NCBI GenBank assembly: GCA_963995505.1 | Contig: OZ023180.1 | Location: 2,046,501 to 2,110,500, forward strand | From: Hypericum androsaemum | Taxonomy: Eukaryota > Streptophyta > Magnoliopsida > Malpighiales > Hypericaceae | Length of the DNA: 64,000 nt | Reading direction: 5' to 3' | Part shown: positions 48,961 through 61,554 of the stretch, piece by piece | How positions within the stretch are numbered: the stretch's first letter is position 1 | How the letters are laid out: every line of letters begins with the position of its first letter | Notes under the pieces: generated by a model | Databases searched by the model: none | Told to the model about the DNA's origin: nothing | The model's input: the letters and a program-made list of their open reading frames with translations, nothing else | Made by a program: the position numbers and the translations under genes

Positions 48961-49592
48961 TTGCTGACTTAAAAGTCATCTTTTGCTGTTAACCAAAAGC
49001 ATTTAGACTGGAGACAACGGATGCTTTACGCTTATGGGCATCTCTTTATAAGAGCTTTTCATGATGACGCATATAAGGATTCCCCCAAATACGCAAACAA
49101 AGGATGTGACCACGAAAAAGAAGAAATTAAATCTTCATCCTAGTAAAGCACCATTGTTGGACTCTTCGGTCTTGGTCTCGTTGTCTTTGGAACCACACGA
49201 CCCCGTTTCATGGGATGCGAGAGAAGATGTTTAATACCTTGCTAGAACTTGCTATGCGGAAAGCAAAATTTTGGTCCAATGTATCCGATGAACTTTGTTT
49301 GAGGAGATGAGTTGAAAATCAATTCTCACAATTTCCATGAACAGGTCTTGAGAGCAGAATAATCTCAAACATCAATTGCAAGAGTTTAACGAGGGGGCAG
49401 TTTCCAGGGAAATGGAAATATATTTTATGGGCAGCATAAGTTATAGAAAATTTACAATTAATAAATTATATAAATATCACCGAGTTTGTGAAACTCAGAG
49501 GAGCCGAGATGCAAATTGCTTCAGAGCAGTTGGCAAAAGACAAGCGAGACATGGAACCTTTGCCTCTTTAAGTTACAAAATGCTGAACCAGC
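48961..49592. other. Intergenic / 3' flank of the WDL gene
   Basis: No gene recognised; the right end is probably 3' UTR of the gene that follows. Confidence 0.4.
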
Positions 49593-51601
49593 TCAAAACA
49601 GAGGAACGTTGCCTGCAACACTCGCTCCCTTCAACTCGGATCCGATGAACTCGCTTGCCTCATGTAGAAGTACATTGCTGTCAGTGGACTTGCTGATGGC
49701 ATTGCCATGCAGGACAGCGTCTTCCCCGAGTAAACTCGGAGCGGGCTGGGTACCCTTAATCTGAGCCCCTTTCTTCTTGTCTCCAGGGGTGGAACCCACC
49801 GAATCACTGCAGCTCTTCCTTCGACCAAACTTTGGTGATTTTGCACGGGTAGTTGGCAGCTGGCATAAAATCAAACCACGGCTAAGGATGTTTTCTTGAA
49901 TATGTTTACGGAGGAGTGGTACTTCATGACTCGCTTTTCAGATTCGAAGCAATGTGACCCTGAACAGAGATAGATGATACCTTTTTGAGTTCAACTTTAG
50001 GCGGTGGGGCCTCGTGGTAGAAAGTGGGCATTGGATTTGCCTTGAATGTCAAACTCTTCCTCAGTTGCTTTATAGCCGCCTCCATTTCTTCCTGTATATT
50101 TTACATAGTTGAAAGAAAATAAGTACAATGAAAAAATTTGTCAACTTCAAGGAGATCTAACAAACCTAACCTTCCCTCAAAAAAAAAAAAAACAAACCTA
50201 ACCGCTCCCTTTTCAAGATCGATATCCAGAAATAGTTGCAAGGGAATAGGCTTCTACTTGGCTATCCTGCTTCCCTACGGAATGTTCATGGCTCAACATA
50301 TCATTCATTGCTAAATCGAATATACATAATGTAGATTTCTTATCATGAGGATTGATTATAGACATGATTGCCAACATATGCGTGCACGGGTTTGCAGTAG
50401 CTTATGTAACTTACGTAACCTCCAGTAAGTTGCTTACCTTGGTCCTTGCTTCACTCTGATTTTTCTCAGCTTCCAGAGCTTGGTGTTTCTCTTCTAACTT
50501 AGAGTAAAACTGAAAGTTGGCAGCACAAAGAAGAGATTTTGCATTCAGATTTGCATGCTAAAGATAATTTTAACCTGCCAATTGGCCAGGCCATTAATGA
50601 AAGACGGCATGAGCATGATACCTCCTTGCGTTTCTCAGCACGCTCGCTGCTTTTAAATACTGGAGCTACTGCCACAGTTTTCCTCGATTTAATGTTCTTT
50701 GAAGAAGCTGAAGTACTATGCATAGTCAAGGGAAACAACTAATTTGAAGAAAAAACAAATAAAAGAGAGCATAGCAAAAGAAAATGAGAAACTGTTTATA
50801 GCAAAGGATACATTGAAGTGACAGAACAAGAATCTTCCTCATCATATTGTGTCTTGTTATTTGGTTGCAACGGCTTCCTCTGCGTGGGAAGATGCTTCAG
50901 TGAACATATATAAAGGACATTCAGGACAAACATAACAGATACTGTAGTCAGATAATCTAAGCATTAAAGAGGCAAAGGTCGAATTCGTTCAAGAAATGTT
51001 CTCATCAAAACCACGCTGAAAGCCTGAAATCTTTTAGTACTCAATGAGCCTGCTGCTTAGTTTCTATATACCATCCAGTCCACAGTGCACTCACCTGATT
51101 TTGCTTCAATGTATTTGGATGCAGCGCAACTTTATCTGATCTAGCAGCAGCAACAGATTCAGACAGATGTGGACGAGTTGCGGAAGAAGCACGCTTTTCA
51201 GTTGCCAGAGAAAAAGGATGAGGAACGGTGTGCTGGGTTCGAGCAACTGAAGCTTTAGAAACATGCTTCACCGATGACTGTGATTTCTTGTCATTTGCTT
51301 TTTGTGAATTCAACTTTTTCTCTGTCACCCCAGACATAAAATCTGAAGCCACAACATTTTCCTCACATTTTTCCATATGCGATTCAACTGATGTCTCAGT
51401 GGTACATTCCTTCACATCATATTCCTTTGCCTCGTTGCTCTCCTCAGAGATGTGGTTCCCGGATCCTCCGTTGATTGTCTCACATGACTCGGGAACTCCT
51501 TGAAGACCTGGAGCAGTATTATGCTGAGAAGCACCGTTTGAATAGACGATAACACAATCTGGTTCCTTGTCCATGCATATATCTGCAACTTCTACCCCCA
51601 T
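49593..51601 (-). CDS. WVD2-like TPX2 microtubule protein
   Basis: Six coding exons on the minus strand, 51601-51095, 50879-50812, 50715-50622, 50509-50438, 50091-49981 and 49859-49593, give 372 residues with consistent phases. The TPX2-type KLEEK motif is at about 211-285: [46 protein letters not shown], and [19 protein letters not shown] basic SPKFGRRKS stretch follows. This is the WAVE-DAMPENED2-LIKE family, which binds and bundles cortical microtubules and affects anisotropic growth. The N-terminal exon is acidic and Ser-rich. A donor at 52577 (ACCG|GTGAGT) and an acceptor just before the ATG (TTTGCAG) suggest a 5' UTR intron of nearly 1 kb. Confidence 0.88.
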
Positions 51602-52576
51602 TGATTAGACTGCAAACAAAACCACATATTAGGCCACATTAAGGTATCTAAGATCCACATAAGACAGTCGTTTAAAGTATATTCAGCATCAAATATTACA
51701 GATCAACGTAGACAATGAAGAAACTTATTAGTCAAGCTCTTAACAAGAAAATCAAAGTCAGGGTTCATGCATAATACGGGGTATACAAACGTCATTCTAT
51801 AACCTAAACAAAGACCAAGCGACAAAATCATTCCCAAACCTGATTCTACGACATTGTAGAACCTTTGCTCGTCTAGCAGACGGTCTCATCAAGGATAAAC
51901 CCAAGACAGAGTCTTCTATCTTGTTACTCCTGGCATTCCCAGCATTCTTGAAGGATGAATCACCAATAACAACCAGAATAAACAACTCCAAACGCGGATT
52001 CTCTCCGTTTCCTTTCCTCGACAAGGAATTTTCGCACACACGATCCAAGCCATACGAACACCATAACCGGCTATGAAAACGCCATCTCGCACCTCTAAAC
52101 CTAGATGCAGTTGAGACTCCGGAAACTAATTGTTACCTTTCCGCCCTAACCCGAGCAATGTAGCCAACAATGCTCTTAACCTAGATCTCCTACCAAACAA
52201 AGCTTCTCTCAACCCTCGTATACCATCCACGTAATAATAAAATAAATCACTAATAAATAAATTCAACAACAGGAACACAACACAAACGGAGGAAACAAGA
52301 ACAACAGAGACGACCTGTCACCCGCTAAATCCAATGCCAACTCCTTGCCCGCCGTCAACAACACTAAACAATAATCATCGAAGCTCGGTAGGAAAAAAAA
52401 AACAAAAAAAAAGGGTAAAAGCAAAGTTAGGAGACGAGTAACGGAAATAGGCAATTAGATTGGATCCAAACAGAACGCAAGCTAACCAAACCGTCGAAAC
52501 GACGACGTGGAGCCAGCTAACTACTCGACAAGTAAGCTGCATTGCGATAGGGTGGCAAGTTCCGTAAATAACTCAC

Positions 52577-52628
52577 CGGTTTAGGGTCCGATTTGTAACC
52601 AACCGGACTTTGTTTCTCCTCCGTCCCC

Positions 52629-52661
<33 letters not shown>
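52577..52661 (-). promoter_or_regulatory. WDL 5' UTR exon with CT repeat
   Basis: The minus strand has AAACCG|GTGAGT at 52577, a good donor. Upstream, plus-strand (CT)n at 52634-52659 is a GA run in the transcript direction, typical of plant 5' UTR or core promoters. The start of transcription is not fixed. Confidence 0.45.
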
Positions 52662-52664
<3 letters not shown>

Positions 52665-55600
52665 TTGTATAATAGTGTTTGTGCTTGCTTCTGTTAATTT
52701 GTTATTTTATATATAGTAAATAAAAACAAGAAATGGGAGCCCCGTCGGTGTTAACGGTGGGGTGACGGCGTTACGGGGATTTTTTTTTTGAATTTTTTAC
52801 CCTCCGCCCTTTTTTGCCCTCTTTTTTCTGTTTTTGGTTTTTAGCTAAACTGTGCAGAATGGATTTGAGAGGGAGAGGCACGGATAGGATATTTTTGTAT
52901 GTCATTAAATCGATTAATTTATAATTAAAGATGACAAACGTTTTTTGAAAAATAGTGCATTAAAAAAAATTCAAATTAGGAATTTATGTGGAGAGAGAAT
53001 TAATTATTTACTTTCTGGTGAATTTACAGCTCGTTTTCAGGTAAAAGTTTCCTCGAATTATGGCATTTCAGAGCCACTTTTTTTAACAATTAATGAGGTG
53101 GATTCTTTTTTGGTATATACACGTCGAGCGTTTTTTTTATGCGAAGAGTTCCAATATAGGAAGCAAATTTTCTGTACCGGCCAGAATGCAATCAGCTTCA
53201 TTAAAAAAAACAAATTGCAACCAGCTGGTATTCTTTTCAGGTTGTTTTCTTAATATTATTTTATCCGAAATTGTTTTATAAACTCATGTTAATTAGTATA
53301 TATAATTATGTCACTATTTAAAGTTGTAATCGGTTCTTATTTAGAGTCGTCAACCAATAGTTTTGAGAAGAATTTAAATTAAGGTGTAAGAATCTGACTA
53401 TTGGTTGACGACTCTAAATAAGAACCGATTAAGGTGTACGAATCTGACTATTTATGTCAGGTTTTTATATGAGAAGAATTTAAATTATTTTTCAATAGTT
53501 GAATCTGACTATTTGATATGGTAATGCTGTCAATACTGATTTCTGAATTAATATTTGATCCACGTAACGTCACCTAATGTGCATTTTTTGGTCGATTACC
53601 TATAGTGCATTATGTTTCTGAAAATAAGTTTCTCAAAAAACTTATAGTGCATTATGATCAACAGTTTATATAATTGGTTTATGTAACAATAGATATTTCC
53701 ATATTTTTTTATATCCAGGTTTTCTTGGGAGACCACATACCAGATGATATATACTAACAAATACTTAAATTAATATAGTTCGAGTCATTAAAAACGTAAC
53801 CGTGTTAGATATTTTTTTTAAGATAAATTTTGTACACCATATCAGATTTTGAACTATAGACCTTCATAAAATTCTACAATACTTAGTGCTGTTAGATCAA
53901 ATTTGACGTGTTAGATATTTGTTGAAAAAATTATATTATTTTTAAAATATTTTATCTAACCCTAACTCAAATTTAAATTAGTTGATTATTAAATATCAAA
54001 TACAAGGTGATATTGATAAAAGATTGGCTGTAGCTTGTGTCAGGCAGTAAAGGGAACTCACTTTTTTGTAACATTAATACAAGAGGTTAATACTTATTAA
54101 TTAGAGTCACTGAAAAGCTGTAACGTTCTGAACTCCGGGACGTCTTTCTTTTTCTTTTAACATCATTTACTTTTTTGGCTCCCGACCAAAATTAAAGCAA
54201 CATTCTCTTGGCAATTGGCATCACATTCTTCATTAATTTAAACTCCACAATTAATCAGCAACTAAAGTATCAACCAGCAACTTATTAATTATGATTAAGA
54301 GCGGAAACTTACACAATTTTTTCTGTTACGCTCTTCTGCTTTTCAATTAATTATCTGTCGTCTTAACTATTAATCATCCGGAGCGCCACCCACTTCACGG
54401 TTATTTTGCCTGCCCTCACGAGGTAATTTCTTTAGCGAATTAATAAGAGGAAGAAACATGCATGTACCGCGTGATTCTAGTCCAGCTAGAATATCTTTGT
54501 CATGACATTTTTTTTATTTAGGAAATGGGCATGAAAGTCTTTAACATAACATCAGCAAGATTGATCATCTTGATCATACTATCAATTCTAAAGTGCTGAC
54601 AACTTCGTGCTAATGAACATTGAGCTACATCTATATCATGATTAACTCGAGATATATAGTGATTAATTGCAGTAGTAGTGAGAAATTTTCAAGGGATCAA
54701 ATTGGATTGTGACCTTTTTTTTTTGATATTATCCTCTTCCGAGTCTAGGAATAGTTATGATGGTCTAATTTCACATCATAACCATGTCAATAAGATTTTT
54801 TTCTCTATCTAGAATCAATTGCGTGAACATGGTTATAGTTTATGTTTAATTTCTCATGTAACTTAGCTGTAGTGTGCTCACATTTTTAACTACTTTGGGT
54901 GTATTTTCACGGTGTAAATAATAAATGAAGTAATAATCAATGAAGTATCAAAGAATATTTGGTTTAATGACACAAAATGTAGATGAATTAATGAAATCTA
55001 TTGTGTAATTATTAATATAAACATTTATTCAGTCTAAATTAGAGACTAACTAATCAAGACAAACATGTTTGAATATCGAAATTCAAGCTGTTTGTGTGTG
55101 CACGTAGAAAGGGCCTTTTTCCAAAGAGCTTTTTACGTGATTGTCTCCGTCACATTCCACTATTTCACTAATTTTTATATTTTGCAGCTACTCCGTCGAT
55201 TTAACAAGCAACTAAAGCACTAACTCTCTGGCCCATCTAAATCCTGAATTTACACGCTAAAGTAACTGGTTAATTAAGTTACTTAAGTGCCTTGTTCACG
55301 TTAATTAATTAATTACCAATCCAACAGCGCGGGTATAATACACTGAACCTTTGAAATGAGCTTAAATTGTTCTTAAAATTAATAATTATGTTATGAAACA
55401 TAATACACGTATCACTTACCCAAAAAAAATACATGTATCAACTTATTAAAAAAATACACGTATCACTGATTAGTTACAAAGTACTCATGCCTAAGAACAA
55501 TTGACAAAATAGTTGTTCTAATTTAAATCAGAGTCTCGAGTTAGACTCATTAAGAATGTACCAATTTGTTGAAAAATATTTCATACTAATAAAAAAATCA

Positions 55601-56415
55601 CATCTGGATCAAATCTAAATTAATCAGTTCGGTAACCGTATCGACAAAAAAAATTATAAACCTGTACTTGTTTTCCATGCTCGATGGTTCATCAACACAA
55701 AAAGTGGCTACTGAGGGAAATATAAAATTGGCCTTCATAAATAAATATAGTTCATGCCTTAACGGAAAAGCAAAATAGCGATAGGAGACGCTATATCCAA
55801 ATAATTATTGGTTCAAGTCCCATCTTCTGATTGTTCCCGCCCAACTCTTCCGAAAAAGAACCAACAGCCTCCGATTAATAATAATAACTAGCCGACCCCA
55901 ACAATGTGACTTAAACCAATAATAATAGTATTAAATACAAAGATTTGGAATTTAATATTTCAAATATAAAATATATTATTAAAAAAAGTCATTTTTAATA
56001 AAAGTCGATAATACAAATTCAAAAGAAATGCATTATTTCGAGTGGCCTTTAATTAATTAGGCTAGGTGCTTGTCGCCTCTCTCATGGGCAATCACGGGTA
56101 TTAAGTCGCTAATGGGAGATATTATGGGCGACAAGGTGAGCCCTACTAGTGCACTTGTGGGCTAATAAGTTAGCGATATTTTTGGAATGGGATTGGATTA
56201 TAAGGAAGGGTGCCATTGAAGGCATGTAAACTAGAGCCAATAATCATGAATTGGACCTCTCACCTATCTTTTCTATTCTTTGCACCTTGAGGTAGCATTT
56301 TGGATCACGAATCCAAGCACAAAAGTTGATATAATCTACAATTTTTTTTGATAACTAATAATTTTATTAAAAAGAGATGAAATTTACAGCTCAAAGTGAA
56401 CTATTAGAAATCGTC
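52662..56415. other. AT-rich intergenic region
   Basis: No gene supported. Notable only for a 33-bp inverted repeat (53328-53360 / 53398-53430) and further copies of the dispersed AT-rich motif near 53905-53985 and 55560-55630. Confidence 0.45.
53328..53430. repeat. 33-bp perfect inverted repeat
   Basis: AATCGGTTCTTATTTAGAGT and the 13 bases after it (53328-53360) recur exactly as reverse complement at 53398-53430, with 37 bases between. Next to it, AAGGTGTA(A/C)GAATCTGACTA is directly repeated at about 53380 and 53431. Confidence 0.95.
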
Positions 56416-56688
56416 TGTTGAGAAATAAGATCGAAACGAGTAAAATACGAGACACAAGAATTACGTGAAAACCCCAAGACGGGGAGAAAACCACGGGCAA
56501 ATGAGAGTCGTCCACTATGTGAGTCCAATCGGTTACAAGGCCTCCGTGAGGATTCTCTCTACCTCACAACTCTCAACTAGTACAAATAAGACCTAGGCAT
56601 AGATCGTATATATATAAGAGACTAGTACCCTATTCTGATCACGAAATAGAGCCCTACTCTAATTAGGAATTTAGAACAATTCCTAACA
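56416..56688 (-). repeat. 3' LTR of Tnt1-type copia
   Basis: On the minus strand it starts TGTTAGGAATTG at 56688 and ends TCTCAACA at 56416. A TATATATA lies at about 56610-56620. A purine tract is directly outside 56688. Confidence 0.85.
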
Positions 56689-56770
56689 AATCTCCACCTT
56701 GGACCAAATTCTATGACTCCAACTTCAACATTTCTCCACCTTCACCACCAGCCCCTAAGGGCAATCAACA

Positions 56771-59700
56771 TCAAGCATGAACACCTACCAAGTCCAAGCA
56801 ATGCTCGAACTTAGTACCAGAAAGCGGCTTCGTCAATATGTCTGCAGGGTTGTCCTTGGTACCCACCTTGCTCACAACAATGTCACCTTGAGCAACATGC
56901 TCCCGAATGAAGTGGTACCTCATATTAATGTGCTTGGTCCTCTCATGATACATAGCATCCCTCGTGAGATGGATAGCACTTTGACTATCACAGTACACTG
57001 TACCGACCTGCAGCTTCTCACAGATTTTACTGAAGAAATCTTTCAACCAGATATCCTCCTTCACACCTTTAGTTATAGCCATGTACTCCGCCTCAGTGGT
57101 AGACAACGCCACTGTGGCCTGTAGACAAGCTCTCCAACTGATAGCACATCCTCCAAGAGTGAAGACATATCCAGACAAGGATCTGAACTTATCAAGGTCT
57201 CTAGCATAATCTGAATCAACGAAACTAACAACTCCATCATTGGTGCTTCCAAACTGTAGACACACGCCCTTGGTACCCTTCAAGTACCTCATAATCCACT
57301 CCACTGCTCTCCAATGACCTTCTCCAGGATTTGCCATAAACTTGCTAACGACACTCACAGCATAGGCCAAATCCGGGCGTGTGCAAACCATAGCATACAT
57401 CAGAGAATTAACAGCATTGGAGTATGGAACACCAGACATGTAATCGACCTCAGCAGCTGACTGTGGAGATAAGGCAGACGAAAGCTGAAAATGTGTACCA
57501 AGAGGAGTACTCACAGGATTACCAGTCACATCAAACCTGTCAAGTACCTTTTCAATGTAACTCTTCTGACTCAGAAATAATTTCATTGCTCCTCTATCTC
57601 TGGCAATCTCCATGCCAAGAATCTTCTTAGCAGGACCCAAATCTTTCATCTCAAACTCGCTACTCAACAGAGCTTTGAGCTTTCTCACCTCTCCTTTGTC
57701 ACTTGCAGCAATTAACATGTCATCCACATACAGGAGCAAATACACTTGGGAACCGTCGCGTAGCCTTTTCAGGTAAACACAACTATCATACTTGCTCCTC
57801 TCATAACTATGAGAAATTATAAAAGAATCAAACTTTTTATACCACTGCCTCGGAGACTGCTTAAGGCCATACAAGGACTTCTTCAACAAGCACACATGGT
57901 CTTCTTTGCCTTCAACATGAAAACTCTCAGGCTGTGCCATATAAATCAGCTCCTCAAGCTCTCCATTCAAGAAAGTTGTCTTCACATCAAGCTGTTCAAG
58001 CTCCAAATCCTGCATAGCGACAACACCAAGAAGAGAACGAATCGAGGTATACTTCACAACTGGTAAAAATACCTTATTAAAGTCTACACCAGGAATCTGA
58101 CTATATACTCTAGCCACTAGCCTAGCCTTGTATCTAGGCTCTTCAACTCCAGGTATACCATCCTTCTTCTTGAATACCCACTTGCAGCTGACAACCTTCT
58201 TATCCTTAGGCAGCTTAGTAATCTCCCAAGTCTTGTTCTTGTGAAGAGATTCCATCTCTTCCTCCATAGCAACCAACCATCTATCAGAGTCTTTCGACTT
58301 CACAGCATCTGAGTAACTAGATGGTTCTTTACAGCTATCAACTTCTTCTGCCACATTCAAGGCAAAAGCAATAATATCAGCCTCACCCAACTTCTGTGGA
58401 GGCCTGATAATTCTTCTGGGCCTGTCTCTAGCAATAGAATACGCTGGCTCCCTCTCAACTGTGCCAATATTCTCAGCTTCATCAGACAACCCACCATAAG
58501 TAGGACCATGGTAATTAACATCACGGAAGGAACTCGCTTCTGGATCAGCATCAAACTCCACCTGCACTTTTGACTTTTGCAAGTCTACACTTGGAGCACT
58601 CGGAACACCAGGTGAAGAAACATTCTCCCTCTTACTTAGCATGTCTGTCTCTTTGAAAATAACATTCCTACTCAACAAGACCTTAGACAGCTCGGAACAC
58701 CATAACTTGTATCCCTTCACTCCAGAAACATAGCCAAGGAAGATACACTTCACAGATTTTGGCTCTAACTTGCCATTATTCACATGAGCATAGGCAGGAC
58801 ACCAAAATATCTTCAAAACAGCATAATTATGAGGATTTTCAGACCACAATTCTTCAGGTACCTTGCCATCAAGTGATGCATGAGGTGAACGATTGACAAG
58901 GTGACAGGCAGTGGAAGCAGCCTCAGCCCAAAATGACTTAGGCAAACCAGCATTTGACAGCATACACCGAACTTTCTCCAACAAAGTTCTGTTCATTCTT
59001 TCAGCGACTCCATTCTGTTGAGGTGTACCCGGAATTGTCTTATGCCTGACAATATCCTCATTCTTGCAGAACTCATCAAACCAACTAGAGCAAAACTCTA
59101 ATCCATTGTCTGTGCGGAGATGCTTGACATCTCTCCCAGTCTGCTTCTCAATCATAGTCTTCCACTGCTTGAAAGTGACAAAGACATGTTCCTTGCTCTT
59201 CAAGAAGAATGCCCACATTTTCCTCAAATAATCATCAATAATAGTCAGCATATACTTGGAACCATTCTTTGTTGCAACCTGAGACGGTCCCCAAAGATCA
59301 GAATGAACATAGTCAAGTTTTCTTTTTGTAGTGTGCACACCTTTCTGAAAACTGACTTTCTTCTGCTTGCCAAACACACAGTGCTCACAAAATTCCAGCT
59401 TCCTAATACCCTGTCCACATAATAATCCTCTCATATTCAGCTCGGTCATGCCTTTCTCACTCATGTGACCAAGTCGCGTATGCCACAATGAGGTATTCTC
59501 AGAATCTGTCAACGAGCCAGATGCAGCAGCAGCAGTCCCTGTAACAGTAGAACCCTGCAAAACGTACAGATTTTTAACCTCTTTCTTGGCCTTCATATGC
59601 ACTAATGAGTTCTTACTCACACGAAGAACTCCACCTTCTCTGGTATACTTGTACCCCAATGTATCAAGAGTACTCAGCAAAATCAAGTTTCGCTTCAAAT

Positions 59701-60080
59701 CAGGGATATGCCTCACATTCGTCAAGGTTCGAATGACACCATCATGCATCTTGATCTTCATGCCAATACCAACAACCTTGCAGACAAAATTATTTCCCAT
59801 GAGAATATTACCCTCCGCACGTTCATATGTTGAAAACCACTCCCGGATGGGACACATATGAAACGTACAAGCAGAATCAAGGACCCAAGCAGCATTAATT
59901 TTAGACTTTCCATCAATCACAGATAAAAAGTCTCCATCAGATTCTTCTTTCTGAGTGGTGGTGGCAACACTAGCACTGCCGCTATCAAAACTTTCTCCTT
60001 TCGGAGCACTGGACTTTTTGCCCTTCTTCTTGTTCTTCAACTCCGGACAGAACCATTGAAAGAAAGGATTTTCACCCCTC
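56771..60080 (-). CDS. copia Gag-Pol polyprotein, N-terminally truncated
   Basis: One open frame with no stop runs from the insertion joint to TGA/TAG at 56771, about 1100 residues. Order: tail of the zinc knuckle (YCKRGE...[13 protein letters not shown]), protease [15 protein letters not shown]-pre-integrase [14 protein letters not shown], integrase with [18 protein letters not shown] and [12 protein letters not shown] with [11 protein letters not shown], RNase H FVDSDYA...[11 protein letters not shown] and the end motif [12 protein letters not shown]. This is the layout of Tnt1-94-type elements. The clean frame suggests a fairly recent copy, although the element is now split by the Ty3 insertion. 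Confidence 0.93.
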
Positions 60081-61542
60081 TTGCAATAATGAGTAAGTAA
60101 GGGATTATCGTCCCACAAGGACTAAGCTAGGCCGCAAACTCGACTCTACCACTAGTTTAGGACTATAAGAAATGGAGGTATCAATTCCAAACACAATATT
60201 CTACTTGAATTAAAATTGTAACTAAACAAGGTGATGGTTTAAACACTTAAAACAAGAGTGAGCTTGGTACCAATGACAACCTAAATAACCAAATGGCTTA
60301 TGGGGTTTATTAAGTTCATGATATGGTCCGGATGTTTCGAAGGCAACTAATCAACGCTCTCGCGACAAACTAGTCTAAATCGATTCTTAACTAGACTTAG
60401 ATGAACCAACCACGCTCTCGCGACAAATTAGCCATCTAATCTAACTAGTCACTAACTATAATCACTATCCTTTGGACAACTAGTCACCTAAGGTGATCTT
60501 TCATCAATAGGTTTTTACTCAACTAGTTAAATGATCTGTTAATCCTAACCCCTCTCGGTGATTAATATTAACTTAGTTCATAATCAAGGTGATCAAACGA
60601 GATTAAGCATTAAGCTCATTAACTAGTACACATACCTAAGCATGTTAACTCCCTACACCATTGGCTAAGTAGGTGCCATCAAGGCACCAAACTCACTAAT
60701 CAACTACTCACACATATTCACCAAATAACATAACACATCCATAGAACAAAGCAAGCAAAGCATAAACATAAAAGAGAAAGATAAAGAAAGCTCAAGATGA
60801 TCTTCAAGCTCCCAAAAATATCTCCTTCAAGTTCTCTACACAAGCTTTAACAATGGTGAGCCAAGTTCTCTTCCAAGATGGAAGATGAGAGTAGGTGAGT
60901 TGGTGAGTGTTTTTAGCAAAATATCTAAAGTCAAAGGTTCTAAGTTGGTTGGCTTCCAAAATAAGCCAAGGAAGCTATTTATACAAGTTTTTGGCTTAGG
61001 AAGTGCCAGCCACGAAATTCACTATTCATGCCAAAAAATGGGCCCAAAACAAATCCTAAAATTTGGCCCACTCGTCAGATTTGTTGGCAGATTCGAAGGT
61101 CAACTTTAGACGTGATTTTTCTCCTACTTAAACTCCGAATTTGAAGAAGCCCATGAAGACAAAGTTGTAGCTCTGGATGTTTTCTTTCCAGCGCCACCTT
61201 GCTTGCCTCCATTGGACCTCGGATAAGAAAGTTATTGGCATTTGAGTTGCAAGGGGTCAGTTTTACTCCACGCTTTCTTGGGTCTCGTAAAACGCCAATT
61301 GTCCCGGCTGATCCGATCGCCTATGACACGCTCCAAAGTGCACCAATATCCTCCTCGCATCACCACATAGTCTCCTAGTAATAAACATGAATGAAATGTA
61401 ATAAAAATCATAAGAACTACACTAAAACATTCAAAGCACAATATATAACAATACAACGATACATAACACACAAAAACACTAGAAACAATGGAAAATCGAC
61501 ACTAAAATATACCTGGATGATAGAGTATTTCCACACTCATCA
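60081..61542 (-). repeat. 3' LTR of the Ty3 element
   Basis: TG at 61542/61541 and CA at 60082/60081 on the minus strand, about 1460 bp. It is preceded by a G-rich purine tract (61543-61554). It contains two CGCTCTCGCGACAAA motifs near 60356 and 60414. The boundary with copia at 60080 is sharp. Confidence 0.7.
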
Positions 61543-61554
61543 CACCCCCACACT

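Larger units (their letters stand above)
56416..60080 (-). mobile_element. Tnt1-type copia element, 5' part cut off by insertion
   Basis: The 3' LTR is 56416-56688 (273 bp; TGTTAGG...CAACA on the minus strand), preceded by the purine tract AAGGTGGAGA. Pol lies upstream. At 60080 the sequence switches abruptly to the LTR of a Ty3 element, so gag and the 5' LTR should lie beyond that insertion, outside the window. Confidence 0.88.
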
